A stretch of DNA of 64,000 nucleotides, taken from the NCBI RefSeq assembly GCF_000183365.1, contig NC_014751.1, positions 930,001 to 994,000 of the forward strand, given 5' to 3'. Both the position numbers and the translations under genes were made by a program. This document shows, piece by piece, positions 1 through 11,205 of this stretch. Under the pieces are notes generated by a model. It searched no databases and had not been told where the DNA came from. It saw only the letters and a list, made by a program, of their open reading frames with translations. Positions within the stretch are counted from its first letter, which is position 1. Each line of letters begins with the position of its first letter. This stretch comes from Mycoplasma leachii PG50. Lineage in GTDB: Bacteria > Bacillota_I > Bacilli_A > Mycoplasmatales > Mycoplasmataceae.

Positions 1-2302
1 TAAAACTAAAATATAAAATTATAAAGTTAATAAAACTAATTATAGTTTGAGTTAATCCATTAAATATAGCAAAAGGAACAATTGATTTAATATTTCATTT
101 TTGTGGCTTTTTAATAGTTGATTCATCAACATTATCAAATACAAAAATTAAATTTGCAAAATCAAAAATTAAATTTTGAATAAGTAACTGGATTGGTGAC
201 ATTACTTCAAATTTAAAAAAAATTGTAGATAATAGTAAAGTTAACAAAATTCCAAAATTAGAAGCAACTGTGATTTTAATGTATTTAATCGCATTACTAA
301 AAGTTTTTCTTCCAATAATAAAAGCATGTTCTAAAGCATTTAAATCTTTTTCTAATAAAATAACATCAGCAGATTGTTTTGCTAAACTAGAAGCATTATT
401 TACTGAAATTCCTACATCAGCTTTTTTTAAACCAATAGCATCATTAACTCCATCACCTAAAAAAGCTACAACGTTATTGTTCATCAAACTATCTATTATT
501 TTAGCTTTATCTAGAGGAGATAATTTATAAAATATATTTACTGACTGACTAATATTTTTTAGTTTATTTTCATTTAATTTATTAAGATCTTTTCCTATTA
601 AACTACTATTAGTATCAATTCCAACTTGTTTACATACATTTTTACAAGTATATAAACTATCTCCACTTAGTACTTTAATATCAATATTGTAATCTTTAAA
701 AGTTTTAATAACTTGTCTAACATTATCTCTAATAAGATCATTAAACACTATCATTCCTAAATAAATTAAATCTTTATTATCAATAACATCAGAGTGTTTA
801 TAACTTAAAATTAAAACTTTATAACCTTTTTTAGTATAACTATTAACTTGATTTGTAATTTTGTTTTTATATTGTTCATCTAAACTAATAATTTGATTGT
901 TTATATTAATAAAACTAGTAATTTCTAAAATTTCTTCTAAACTACCTTTAGTAATTAATAAATTAGATTGATTAAGTTTAATTAAAGCTGAAGATATTCT
1001 AAAGTTATGATCAAAACTTAATTGATCAATAAAATTGACATTATTTAAATTGGTTTTAAATTCATCAACAATAGCTTTATCAATACTATCAAATAAGTTA
1101 TTTTGAAAATAAGCATTATAAAAAAAGTAATCTTTTAATAATTTATTTTTATGATTATTAATATCTAAATAAGTGCAAATATTAATTTTATCTAATGTTA
1201 AAGTTCCAGTTTTATCAGTTGTTAAAACATTAACTGATCCAATATTTTGCATAACCGATAGTTTTTTAATAACAACTTTATTTTTAGATAATCTTTTTGA
1301 AGCTAGTTTTAAATTAGATGAAATAATAGCAGGTAAAGCTTCAGGAGTTAGTGAAACAGCTATTGACAAACCAAATACTAAACTTGAAGTTCAATTACTA
1401 ATTCCACTTTTTAATAAAGAAATAAAAGTAATAATAAATACTAGAATAGAGATTAAATAAATTAAAATCTTAGTAACTTTATTAATTCCTTTTTCATAAT
1501 CAGTAATAAAATCAGCTTTTATTAAATCTAATAATGAATTAGAATAATTATCTTTATTAATATTAATTACAACAGCTAAACAATTTCCAGAAACTACTAA
1601 AGTTTCTTTATATAAAATATTTTGTAATTCTAAAAAAGAAATATTATTGTTATTAATTTGCTTTTTAATAGCTTTAGATTCACCAGTTAAAGTTGATTCA
1701 TCTAAATAAAGATTTTCAGCTCAAATTACTTTACAATCACTAGGAACAATATCTCCTTTTGTTAAATAAACAACATCTCCTATTGTTAGTTGTGATTGTT
1801 TTTCTTTTATAATATCAGCTTTAATACTTTGATAATTTAATGAATTAAAATCATTTATTTCATGATTAACTATAAAAACATCATTTTCTATTATTTTAGT
1901 TAGTTTTAAATTAAGTTTATAAGCTTTATATTCTTGAATAAAATCCACAATAGAAGCTAAAAAAATCATAAAAATTATTATTAAAGCAGAGATTAAAGTA
2001 ATTCAGTTTTTTTGAAATAAAAAATAAATAATAAATTCTAAAATTCCAATAAATCACAACAACAAATTAAAAGGTTCAACTAAACTCTCTAATATTTTTT
2101 TAAATATTGAAAATTTTTGAACAACAATTTGGTTAGTTCCAAATTTTGAAATATTATCTTTTCTAGTTTTACTATTTAAACCTATTTTTGTATCTAAAAA
2201 ACTATTTAACTCATTAAGATTTGTATTAGCTATTTTAATTACATAATCTTGTTTTTTATAATCTAAAGATTTTTTAAAATTATCTTGTTTTTTGTTAAAC
2301 AT
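1..2302 (-). CDS. mgtA: Magnesium-translocating P-type ATPase (MgtA type), 3' end cut by window edge
   Basis: This is a P-type ATPase that probably moves Mg2+ across the membrane, powered by a phospho-aspartate cycle. The cation-ATPase N-terminal domain is at the start (ATG at 2302). The phosphorylation motif DKTGTLT lies near 1195-1215 and the hinge motif GDGVND near 445-465. The segment after it (QLLIQNLIFDFANL, then KPQKW) is typical of the MgtA subfamily rather than Ca2+ pumps. TGA codons are read as Trp and I found no TAA or TAG in the frame. At least 767 codons are present and the frame is still open at base 1, so the last membrane helices lie outside the window. Its promoter side abuts the terminator of the HU-like gene. 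The family call is strong; the substrate is inferred. Confidence 0.9.
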
Positions 2303-2349
2303 AAATACCTTTCAATACAATAATTATATATCAAAATAAAAACAAACAA

Positions 2350-2377
2350 AAAATGGCAGTTATATACTTGCCATTTT
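2350..2377 (-). terminator. Rho-independent terminator of the HU-like gene
   Basis: A perfect 9-bp stem (AAAATGGCA with TGCCATTTT) is followed on the minus strand by a T-rich run. It sits 5 bases past the stop of the upstream gene and just before the mgtA start. Confidence 0.85.
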
Positions 2378-2381
2378 GTCC

Positions 2382-3458
2382 TTATTTATTCATTTTTTCT
2401 TTAATAGATTTAGATAATTTAAATTTAACAATTTTATGTGCAGGAACTTCAATTTGTTCTTGAGTTAAAGGATTAATTTTCATTTCAGCTTCTTTTTCTA
2501 TTGTTTCAAATTTACCAAATTTAGCAAGAACAATATGATCTCCTGCAGCTAAGTTTTTACTTGCTACAATAAAAGCTTTATCAAAAATTGTTTTAATTGA
2601 AACTTTAGTCATCTCTACAAACTCAAGATCTTCATAAAGTTCTTCTAGTAACATACCTTTTGTAACTTGTGGATAAGTTTTTTTCTTTTTACGTTTTTTA
2701 TTAGGTTTTGATTTTTCTGTTGTTTTTTTAATTTCAACAGGAGTAGGAAGCATAACTAATTTAGTTTCAATTACTGGTTTTGCTTCAGCAACCGGTTTTG
2801 ATTCAGCTATTGGTTCTGATTCAATCATTGGCTTTGTTTCATCCATTTGTTCTGATTCAATCATTGGCTTTGTTTCATCCATTTGTTCTGATTCAAACAT
2901 TGGTTTTGATTCATCCATTGGTTCTGGTTCAAGGATTGTTTTTGATTCAAACATTGTTTTAGATTCAGCTATTGGTTCTGGTTCAAGGATTGTTTTTGAT
3001 TCAAACATTGTTTTAGATTCAGCTATTGGTTCTGATTCAACAACCATAATTTCTTCTTTTTTATCAGGTTTTTCAGTTTCTGTTTCAACAATAACATCAC
3101 CTTCAGTTTGAATTGTGATATCTAATTTAGTTGTTGAATCTTCAACTTGAATAGTTTTTACTAAGTTCTTGTAATACAAAATGTAAAAAATCAGAGAAAC
3201 TATTAGTATTAATGGTATTCAAGTAATTAAAGCAATATTACAAAACTCATCTAACCCAGCTCCTCATTTAACTGGTTTAGCTAATGTTACTCCAAAACCA
3301 GTTAAAACTGTCATAAAATCAGCACCAATTTTTCCGTTTGTCTTATTTACATTAATTAGTTTTAAAACAAAAATAGTAATAAAAGCAACGAAAAATAGTC
3401 CTAAAAGTATTCTAGCTACAAGTAGATATTTACTTGATGGTTTTTTTGATATTTTCAT
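2382..3458 (-). CDS. Membrane-anchored HU-like DNA-binding protein with internal repeats
   Basis: 358 aa after joining two ORFs in one frame through two TGA-Trp codons. Residues about 10-33 and 75-95 are hydrophobic membrane segments. Residues about 143-223 are an acidic, Pro/Ser/Glu/Lys-rich low-complexity region built from 18-residue and 12-residue repeats. A basic patch (KKRKKKK) leads into residues about 261-358, which match a full HU/IHF domain: TKGMLLEELYE start, FGKFE turn, and INPLTQEQIEVPAHKIVKFK, the DNA-binding arm region followed by the last strand. The start ATG at 3458 is preceded by an AG-rich ribosome site. Ordinary HU is about 90 aa and soluble, so the fusion to a membrane anchor is odd. 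It could tether chromosome to membrane; that role is inference. The fold assignment is firm. Confidence 0.8.
2821..2892. repeat. Tandem 36-bp repeat, two copies
   Basis: Two identical 36-bp units (2821-2856, 2857-2892) encode a 12-residue acidic repeat inside the HU-like protein. The unit is a multiple of three, so copy-number change keeps the frame. Confidence 0.85.
2920..3027. repeat. Tandem 54-bp repeat, two copies plus partial
   Basis: Two identical 54-bp units (2920-2973 and 2974-3027), followed by the start of a third, encode an 18-residue repeat with EPIAESK and FESKTILEP. They lie in the low-complexity spacer of the HU-like protein. Length variation by slippage would be in frame. Confidence 0.9.
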
Positions 3459-3860
3459 ATCTCTTTATTTCTTTCTATTGATTATAGATTGCTATTTAAA
3501 ATAGCTAATCAATACATATATAAATAGGCTTTTAAAAAATTTTTTAAATAATTATTACCTATAAATAATTATATATTTTATTAATTTATGAATTTATTTA
3601 GCAAACAAAATTTTGTAATATAGGCTTAAATTTTGATAAAATAAGAGTCTTTTTTTAATAAATAAAGCTATTTTTGAAACATTAAGCTTTTATAAAAAAT
3701 ATTTACTAATTGTTAAACTAAATAAAATATAAAAAAGTAACTGGATTACTTTTTTTATAAATTATTAAAGATATTACAATTTATTTTGTTAATAAAATTA
3801 AAGAAAAAAATAAAGAAAATAAAAAATTCCTAAGATCATAAGATCAAAGGAATTTTTTAA
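3459..3860. other. Intergenic gap, 400 bases
   Basis: AT-rich spacer between the HU-like gene and the MFS gene. It holds the minus-strand promoter region of the HU-like gene at its left and the MFS terminator at its right end. I see no supported gene in it. Confidence 0.6.
3821..3858 (-). terminator. Terminator of MFS gene
   Basis: An 11-bp stem (AAAAAATTCCT with AGGAATTTTTT) encloses a second small inverted repeat (GATC..GATC). It directly follows the MFS stop codon on the minus strand. Confidence 0.8.
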
Positions 3861-5288
3861 CTATTTTACTTGCTTTTCTTTAGATTTAAAACTTGGAAAA
3901 GTTTTTGCATCATCTTTTGGTTCTTTTAACATCAATAATCCAATAAATGACATTAACCCTAATATAACTATTAGTACTAATTGAATAATTGCTGTTGTGG
4001 ATTGGTTAATTGATTTAATTAAAGGAATTGAAGTAATGATGATTAGAGATAATGTAAAGAACATGTATCCAAATCCTCAAATTAAACTAAACATTCAACC
4101 AATAGTTTTAGGATCTGCATCTTTATATTCATGAGGTAAGTTTAAAATAACTGCCTCTATTCCTCAAGTACAAAATCCAGTTAAAAATCCTAAAATATAA
4201 AATAATACTAGTCAACCTTTATAATTACCTTCTAAAGATTTAGTTTCTTTATTATAACTAGGAGATAATCCATATTTATAAACAACAATTGAGATTATAA
4301 ATAATATAATTCCAAATCCTATAAGTGTTGCTATATATCATCTTCTTTTTAAATTAAATCTTGATCATAACCCAATTACCACTGGACCAATAGTTCCTGC
4401 AAATAAAAATAATATTTGTCAAATTCTTATTTGAGTTCCCATTGACTCATTTTGTAAACCAGAAATTCAAGGAAATAACACTAAACTTAGTGAAGTTGGA
4501 AACACAGCAACAATTAATCAACCACCAAAAACTAATAATCAAGCATAAGTAGCTTTGGTTTTTAAATAATCTTTTAATACTTTAAATCCATTAACTTTAG
4601 GTTCATTTGAATCTTTTTTAACATCAAAATTAGTTCCTAATAAAAATACTGCAATTAGTGGAATTAGATAAAGTAATGACATAACTAAAAAGATTGTTCT
4701 TCAGTTACTTCTTAACATATCAACACTTGCACTATTTCCAGCAATAACAAATGGTACAAGAGAAATAATTGAACCTAGTGGGAAAAATGCGATTGCTATT
4801 TGAGAATAAATAGGCTTTGTTTTTTTAGTAAAGAAGTTAGCAGCAACTGGTTGAAATAATATAGTTAACATTGTTCCACCAATAGCCATAACTGTTCTTA
4901 AAATTAAAAACAATACATAACCATATTTTGCACCTGGCATAAAAATTGCTGGTAAACCAAATAAGGTCATTATACAAGCAATTAGAGTTGCTTTTTTATG
5001 TGCAAATTTTACTAACAAAAAGGCAACAACAACTGAACCAATACCTCTACCAAAAGTAATTGCTCAGTTAGCAGCTTTATCTATTAATTGAAATGAAGCT
5101 GTATTTTCAATTTGAAAATAAGATAAAAACCCTGGTGAATGAACACCATCTTTAATTCCTCCACCAGCTAAACCAATTGCAAAAGCTCAGTTAGCAATAA
5201 ATAATAAATAACCAAAACCAATAAAAGCTCATAGAATGGTTCCATAAAGCATTCTATTATTTTGCGATCATTTTTCTACAGTTTTCAT
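3861..5288 (-). CDS. Major facilitator superfamily transporter
   Basis: 475 aa; several TGA-separated ORFs share one frame from ATG 5288 to 3861, and I found no TAA or TAG between them. Hydrophobic segments run the whole length with charged loops between, as in a 12-helix MFS carrier. An early Gly-rich helix (AIGLAGGGIK) and the loop with LVKFAHKKATLI between early helices fit MFS architecture, and the C-terminus is a short hydrophilic tail rich in Lys. The substrate cannot be read from the sequence; sugar phosphates or organic anions are possible. It is monocistronic, with its own terminator and with a terminator upstream. The membrane-carrier call is confident, the substrate unknown. Confidence 0.75.
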
Positions 5289-5440
5289 ATACGCCCTTTC
5301 AAAATTGATCTTTTTCTGCTTTCTCTTGTATTTTACAATATTTAAAGACTTAGAATCTAACACAAAAACTAAATTAAATTATTTTTAATAATTTAATAGA
5401 TATTTTTATATAAAAAGTAGCATAAATACATAGCAAAATA

Positions 5441-5468
5441 AAAAAACAACTTATTTAGTTGCTTTTTT
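5441..5468 (-). terminator. Terminator downstream of the 526-aa membrane protein gene
   Basis: Stem CAACT/AGTTG flanked by A and T tracts, on the minus strand, about 90 bases after the stop at 5560. The remaining bases of the 5289-5559 gap show nothing else I can support. Confidence 0.7.
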
Positions 5469-5559
5469 AGAATCTAAATAAAGACTTTTATTTTGAAAGA
5501 TTTATACCATTTTTTGGTTATGGTTTTACAATAAACACTTCGTTTTACTATAAATAATT

Positions 5560-7140
5560 TTATTTTTTTATTTTTTCCTTTATAAATTTAAATCCTACAC
5601 AACATTTATAATAGGAAAAATAAAATATATTATATATTACTGGTTCAAACAAAATTAAAAATACTCATTCAAGAATAAGTATTAATAAAAGCAATCTACT
5701 ATAGTTACTTATCAACCCTTTTTGTCAACTATATTTAAAACAAAGACTAATTATCATAAAGAAAATAAAACAAAAAAACTGTGGTATTACATTTTTAATA
5801 CATAGTAAAATAGTTATTTTATTTTCTTTTCTAAGTAGATCATCAAATGAACAAAATCAATATATCATTAGGCATAAAAAAAGGATATTATACATAATCA
5901 TATCTATTTGTCTTGTTAATAATGGATCATTTTGTTTTGTAAAATCTGGATTGACGGCAGATAATAATTTTCCATAAGAAAAAATTAGACCCAAAAATAT
6001 AAGTAAAATTAGAAAATATAGAATTATATATAAATAGTTCTTTCGATCAAAGTTAGATTCGTTTTTTTTATACTTCTTATTTTCAATACTATTATTAGAA
6101 CTTTTAGTTTGTTTTGAAACATATAAAGAGGTTATGATTATAGAAAGTAAAAAGGCAGTCAAAATAAATGGTAAAATAATTCTTAAACTAGAAAATATTT
6201 GAAAATCTATTTTTTTAAATCATATAAAATTAATAGCAAACCCAATTATAAAAAATGAAATTATAAAAAATGAAAAATTAATAGCAAAAAGTGAAGTTAT
6301 ATAAAAATTAGTGTTACAAGTAATTATTATTTCTATAGAATCTCGATTTTTTTGACTTGCGTTTATACGATAATAATTATAATAAGATGATTTTGTTGAA
6401 TAATATTCTATAGCTCTTCTAACTACAGGAAATAGTTCATCTGGTTTATTATGATTTTTTATTGCTTCTATTTCTTTTTTTTTAATTTCTTTTATATATC
6501 CAATAACTAAAGAAATTAATTTTTCATAATAAGATCATTCATCTTTTAATTTGTCTGTTAAAAAGGAATTTCTAAGATCGTCTATTAATCTTGTTAAATA
6601 AACTGGCTTGTAAGAAATTCTTTTAAAATCATTAATAGACTTCAATACTTTTTTCTTTTTACGCTTTTTTACATTTTTATCTAATAATTTATTAAGAAAA
6701 TTTAATGTTTGATTCATTTCTAAAGTAATGTAGTTGTTTCTATTTTTTAAATATCTAAAAACGCTTCTAAAAGGATTGAAAATAGTTCTTTTACAAAAAA
6801 ATGTTAATAAGAAAAAACATAAAGATCCAAGCCCAACTTTTGACAGAGTTATTAAATAACTTGAAATTGAGTTATGTTCAATAAAACCGTAAAATTTTAG
6901 ACCAGTTATATTGATTCTTTCTTTTCAAACATTTATAGGAGTTGTTGAATAAAAATTAGTACTTAAAATTTTATTTCATTCTTCAACCCAATTAGATGAA
7001 CCCATAGTAATTCTTATTGGTTCATCATTTTTGTTTGTTGTTATACTATATAAAACTATGTCATCAATATTGACATAATATCAGATAAAAAACGTTATGC
7101 ACACAAATGTAATGATAAATAACTTAAAATTGTTTTTCAC
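5560..7140 (-). CDS. Multi-pass membrane protein of unknown function
   Basis: 526 aa, not recognised. I translated the frame from GTG 7140 (ribosome site GGAGAAAAAA just upstream) to TAA at 5560 and found no TAA or TAG inside. There is a membrane segment at the N-terminus, then about 70 extracellular-type residues, a second hydrophobic segment, and a long basic hydrophilic region (residues about 130-290, with KKRKKKK near residue 160). Several closely spaced membrane helices follow in the C-terminal half, interrupted by an Asn/Lys-rich loop. The very C-terminus is a basic KKK-rich tail. It lies just downstream of the 208-aa gene on the same strand, with a terminator between them. No domain allows a functional claim. 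Confidence 0.7.
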
Positions 7141-7247
7141 TTTTTTCTCCTTTCTAAATACGTTTTTTAAAATTTATAAATTTAACTCATAAATATTTTA
7201 TTTTATTAATAACTAGTTTATTCAAGTAACTTTTTAAATAATAAAAA

Positions 7248-7276
7248 ACAACTCATTTTTTAATAAACTAAGTTGT
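7248..7276 (-). terminator. Terminator of the 208-aa gene
   Basis: Stem ACAACT/AGTTGT, with T-rich sequence on its minus-strand 3' side. It lies about 30 bases past the stop at 7308. Confidence 0.75.
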
Positions 7277-7307
7277 TTGTAAAATCTATATACAAATAAA
7301 TTAACTA

Positions 7308-7934
7308 CTAATTTTTTAATATATTTATAAACTCCTTTATAACATAGTCCTTATACATAAAATTAATATCTGAAGCATTCACTTTGCTAATTATAGTTAG
7401 TGTATTAAGATCAATATTTATATAATCAGAGTCGTCTATATTTTCAAGTTCTTTTAAAAATTGTTTTTGTTTTTTTAAATCATTTAAATTTTGTTTAATA
7501 TATTTTTGTTGATAATCTATGCTCTTTAAATTATTTTTAGTTAAATAATCTGTGAAAAATTGTTCTATATCAATAATATTATTTTCTATAGCAAATTGTG
7601 AAATTTTATCTTCTTGTCAAACATCATCATAAGTTAAAACTAAAGTGTAAAACTTAATTAAATCGTCTAAAAACTTTCATTCTAAAACTTCTTTACTAAG
7701 AATAATGTTAAGAATTTCACTTGTAATTTTATCTTTAAAATCATTATTTATTAACATTAATTTAAATAGTATTTTTAATTGATTAGGGTTAAAAAATGGC
7801 GTTGTTTTAAACATATTGTTTTCTAAAAACTTAAGTTTTTGACAAACTGTTTCTACATTTCAAATTGGATCTAAATACTTAACTAATTTTTTGATTTCAT
7901 TTTCATAGTTCTTTTTTATCAAAGATATTGACAT
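7308..7934 (-). CDS. Hypothetical soluble protein, 208 aa
   Basis: Not recognised. ATG at 7934 has a strong ribosome site (AAAGGAGAATT). The frame runs to TAG at 7308 and includes three TGA-Trp codons, which is why it is invisible under the standard code. The product is hydrophilic, rich in Lys, Asn, Leu and Ile, and lacks a signal peptide or membrane segment. A Lys/Gln/Leu-rich stretch around residues 135-160 looks helical. It sits between asnA and the membrane protein gene, all on the minus strand. A mollicute-specific protein is likely. Confidence 0.65.
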
Positions 7935-7991
7935 TTTTTAATTCTCCTTTCTTTTATTAATACATAACAAAAAAACAAGTTTTATAACTTT

Positions 7992-8972
7992 TTACAATAA
8001 AGTTATTCCTTGTTTTTTTAAGTCTTCTTTATATTGTTTTTCTCACACACTTACTTGTACTTCACCAATATGTGCTTTTTCTAATAAAAACATACTTAAC
8101 CTACTTTGACCAATTCCTCCACCAATAGTTAAAGGTAATTTATTATTAAGTACTTGATTGTGATATAAACCTAAATCCAAATTTGTTTTATTTAATATTT
8201 TAATTTGTTCACTTAAGCTTTTAGCATTAACTCTAATTCCCATTGAACTAATTTCTAAAGCTTTGTCATTAACTTTATCATAAAAAATTAAATCACCGTT
8301 TAAATTTCAGTCATCATAATCAAAAGCTCTTTTAGAATGTGGAAAATTATCTGGTAAATTATGTCCAATTTTATAAATAAATACTGCTTTAAATTCTTTT
8401 ACAATTTCATCTTCTCTTTGTTCAGCAGTTAAATGAGGATATTTATTATATAAATCTAGTGAATCTATAAATGTTAGTTGTTTTGGTAATTTGTCTACTA
8501 ATTCTGGGTATTTAAAATTTATTTTATGTTCAACATATCTAATTGAATCATAAATTTTAATAACTACTTGTTTTAAAAACTCAAAATTTCTTTGATCATT
8601 ACTTATAATTAGTTCTCAATCTCACTGATCAACATATAAAGAATGCTTATAATCTACAATATCATCTTTTCTAATAGCATTCATATCAGCTCAAATTCCT
8701 TCACCAATATTAAAATTATATTTATCTAATGCATATCTTTTTCATTTTGCAAGTGAGTGAACTATTTCTAAATCTTCAGTTCATTGCTTTGGAGTAAATC
8801 CAACTGGAATTTCACCATTTAAACCATCATTAATTTTAGATTCTGAAGTTACAAAAAGTGGAGCTGAAACTCTTGTTAAATTTAAATTTTGTTTTAATTG
8901 TTTAGTTAAACTAAATTTAATATCTTGAATAGCTTGTTGAGTTTGTTTAATAGTTAGCTTTGATTTATACAT
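7992..8972 (-). CDS. asnA: Aspartate-ammonia ligase (asparagine synthetase A)
   Basis: 326 aa, close to the roughly 330 aa of the AsnA family. It makes asparagine from aspartate, ammonia and ATP. The N-terminus ([20 protein letters not shown], then LTRVSAPLF and GEIPVGF) and the C-terminal [19 protein letters not shown] match the class II aminoacyl-tRNA-synthetase-like fold of AsnA, the latter being motif 3. Start ATG 8972 has AAAAGGAG upstream and the stop TAA is at 7992. Several TGA-Trp codons lie within. AsnS, which uses the product, is encoded at 14512. Confidence 0.93.
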
Positions 8973-9345
8973 AATTCTCCTTTTACATTAATAAAATTAT
9001 ATTATTTTAAAGATTAAATTTTATAAAAACATAAAGTATAGAAAATTAAATTAGCTTACTATTTTTTAAAATACAAATTAGTATTATATTTAAGCTTAAA
9101 TAAAAACTATATAAATATTAAATATAATTAATCTTAAATATTTGTAATCTAATCAATTTGATTAATAGTTTTAACTATAAAATGAATTTTTATAAGTTCA
9201 TTTTTTTTATATTATATGTAATAATAAAATTAATAAGTTATTAAAAAAAATAAAAAGAACCATTAATATTTTTTTTAAATTTAGGTAAATTTTGTTATAC
9301 TTATTTTTGTATTATAATTATTTTTTATAAAAGGAGTTGAAAAAA
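8973..9345. other. Intergenic gap between divergent asnA and rpsT
   Basis: 373 AT-rich bases between divergent genes, so both promoters should be here. The only clear elements are the rpsT promoter near its right end and a weak AATGAA/TTCATT hairpin with a T run at about 9181-9210. No ORF is supported. Confidence 0.6.
9290..9318 (+). promoter_or_regulatory. Promoter of rpsT
   Basis: A -10 box TATAAT at 9313-9318 has a weak -35 (TTTTGT at 9290-9295) 17 bases upstream. It lies about 25 bases before the ribosome site of rpsT. Confidence 0.6.
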
Positions 9346-9591
9346 ATGGCAAATATTAAATCTCAAAAAAAACGTGTTTTAACTAATGAAAAATCTAGAT
9401 TAGCAAATAAAGCTTTTAAATCAGAAATTAAAACAGCTATTAAAAAAGCTTTAAATGCAAAATCTAATGATGAAGCAAATAAAGCTGAATTAGTTAATCA
9501 TGCAGTAAGTTTAGTAGATAAAGGTTTAAAAAAGGGAATTTTTAAAGATAATAAAGCTGCTAGAGAAAAGTCACGCTTAATGAGTGCTTAA
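9346..9591 (+). CDS. rpsT: 30S ribosomal protein S20
   Basis: 81 aa, basic, Lys/Ala-rich helical protein that binds 16S rRNA. It opens with MANIKSQKKRVLTNEKSR and contains the S20 core (KSEIKTAIKKAL, then NHAVSLVDKGLKKGIFKDNKAA). I chose ATG 9346 because AAGGAG at 9331-9336 is correctly spaced for it; an in-frame TTG at 9337 sits too close to that site. It is followed by a terminator shared with the convergent mnmE gene. Confidence 0.96.
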   Translation: MANIKSQKKRVLTNEKSRLANKAFKSEIKTAIKKALNAKSNDEANKAELVNHAVSLVDKGLKKGIFKDNKAAREKSRLMSA

Positions 9592-9615
9592 TTTTTCAAT
9601 CCATAAAATAATATT

Positions 9616-9640
9616 AATCAACCTAAATAGGTTGATTTTT
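9616..9640. terminator. Bidirectional terminator between rpsT and mnmE
   Basis: Perfect 9-bp stem AATCAACCT/AGGTTGATT with a 4-base loop and a following T run. It sits between two convergent stops. Confidence 0.88.
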
Positions 9641-9641
9641 T

Positions 9642-11000
9642 TTATTTTCCTAAACAATATTTTCTAAAAATATTGTCAATAATTTCGTCTTCATACTCAA
9701 CACCAATTAGTTCGTTTAACAAGTTTCAAGCATCATATAAATCAACATTAACTATATCAATTGGCATTCCTGATTTAATTACGCTCAAAGCAGTTGAAAG
9801 TTTATTTTTGATTTGTTCAACTAAAGTAATTTGATTTAATCCAATTAAAATTAATTCATCGTTTTTATTAATTTCTTCATTTAAATACATTTGATTGATT
9901 CTTAAAACTAACTGGTCTATATTGTGATTTATAGCGCTAGTAAATACAATATTTTCATATTTTTTTTCTAAGTTTTGTTTTTCAGTTTTGCTTAGCTTTT
10001 CAGCTTTATTTACAATTAAAATATAAGTTTTGTTTTTTAAAAGTTCAAAAATTTCTTGATTATCTAAATCATTGATATTTTCTTTATTAACAACAAATAA
10101 AACTAAATCAGCTTCATTAATTAAGTTTTTAGATTTTAAAATTCCTAAATTTTCAACAACATCACTAGTTTTTCTAATTCCAGCAGTATCAATTAAATTT
10201 AAACTAACATTTTCTAAATTAATTTGTCCTTCAACTATATCTCTAGTAGTTCCTGGGATATCTGTAACAATTGCTTTGTCTTCATTAATTAAAGCATTTA
10301 AAATTGATGATTTGCCAACATTAGTTTGACCAACAATAGCAGTTTTGATTCCTTCAGAGTTTTTGAAAGCCATTTTAGATCTCATTAAAAGTTTATTAAT
10401 TTGATCATTAATAATTTCTAATAAATTAGTTAAATCTTCTATACTTGAGCCTTCAACATCATCATAATCAGGATAATCAATTGAAACTTGAATACGACTA
10501 ATAATATCTAATAAATTATCTTTTAATTCAATAATTGCTTTATTATTAGATCCACTCATATTAGCAACACCAATTTTTAAAGCTAAATCGTTTTTTGCAT
10601 GAATTAAATTATTAATACCCTCAGCTTGAATTAAATCAATTTTTCCATTTAAAAAAGAGCGTTGACTAAATTCTCCTCTTAAAGCCATTCTAGCTCCTGA
10701 TTGAATTAAAATATTGATGATTTTATTAGTATTTAAAATTCCACCATGACAAGCAATTTCAACAACATTTTCACCAGTAAAAGAGTTAGGAGCAACAAAA
10801 CAAGATAAAACTACTTCATCAATTAATTCGTCTTCAAAATACAATTTTCTTAAAAATAGTCCTCTTTTCTCTTCTAGCTTTTTATCTTTAATTAGTTTGT
10901 TAACTATTAAAAAAGCTTCAGAACCACTAACTCTAATTAAAGCAATAGCTTGAGTTGAAATATTTGTAGCAGGGGCAACTACTGTATCATTTATTAACAT
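9642..11000 (-). CDS. mnmE: tRNA modification GTPase MnmE
   Basis: 452 aa. With MnmG it makes 5-(carboxymethyl)aminomethyluridine at the wobble base of certain tRNAs. The N-terminal folate-binding domain ([22 protein letters not shown]) is followed by a helical domain with an inserted Ras-like G domain: P-loop GQTNVGKSS, switch motif [14 protein letters not shown], and NKAE for guanine. After a TGA-Trp the protein ends with CLGK, the conserved C-terminal Cys-x-Gly-Lys motif. Length matches the family. The ATG at 11000 is preceded by an AG-rich site (GAAAAGAGATG). Confidence 0.95.
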
Positions 11001-11133
11001 AAAATCATCTCTTTTCTCAATTAAATTATATTATTTAAATTCACAAGTTTACTGCTTAAAAACTTGTATTTAATAATCATTAAAATGAATATCTTTAATT
11101 TTATAATTATTGTCATATAATTTGCATTTAAAA

Positions 11134-11160
11134 TTGAGCCATTTAAAAAAACTGTATAGT
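11134..11160 (+). promoter_or_regulatory. Possible promoter of the DUF2188 gene
   Basis: TTGAGC (11134-11139) and TATAGT (11155-11160) are separated by 15 bases, short of the optimal 17. It lies 45 bases before the start codon. Confidence 0.4.
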
Positions 11161-11205
11161 AAAATAAAATATATATATTTAATAATTTATTAACAAAGGA
11201 GAACT

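Noticed and set aside
270..530. Plus-strand ORF of 86 codons
   Set aside because: Antisense shadow of the mgtA ATPase domain; no ribosome site and no family.
2780..2962. Plus-strand ORF of 60 codons
   Set aside because: Shadow of the repeat region of the HU-like gene on the other strand.
2821..3033. Repeats as a CRISPR array
   Set aside because: Units are adjacent, without spacers, and lie in a coding frame; no cas genes in the window.
9337..9345. TTG start of S20 giving three extra residues
   Set aside because: The ribosome site is too near; MANIKSQKKR is the conserved start.
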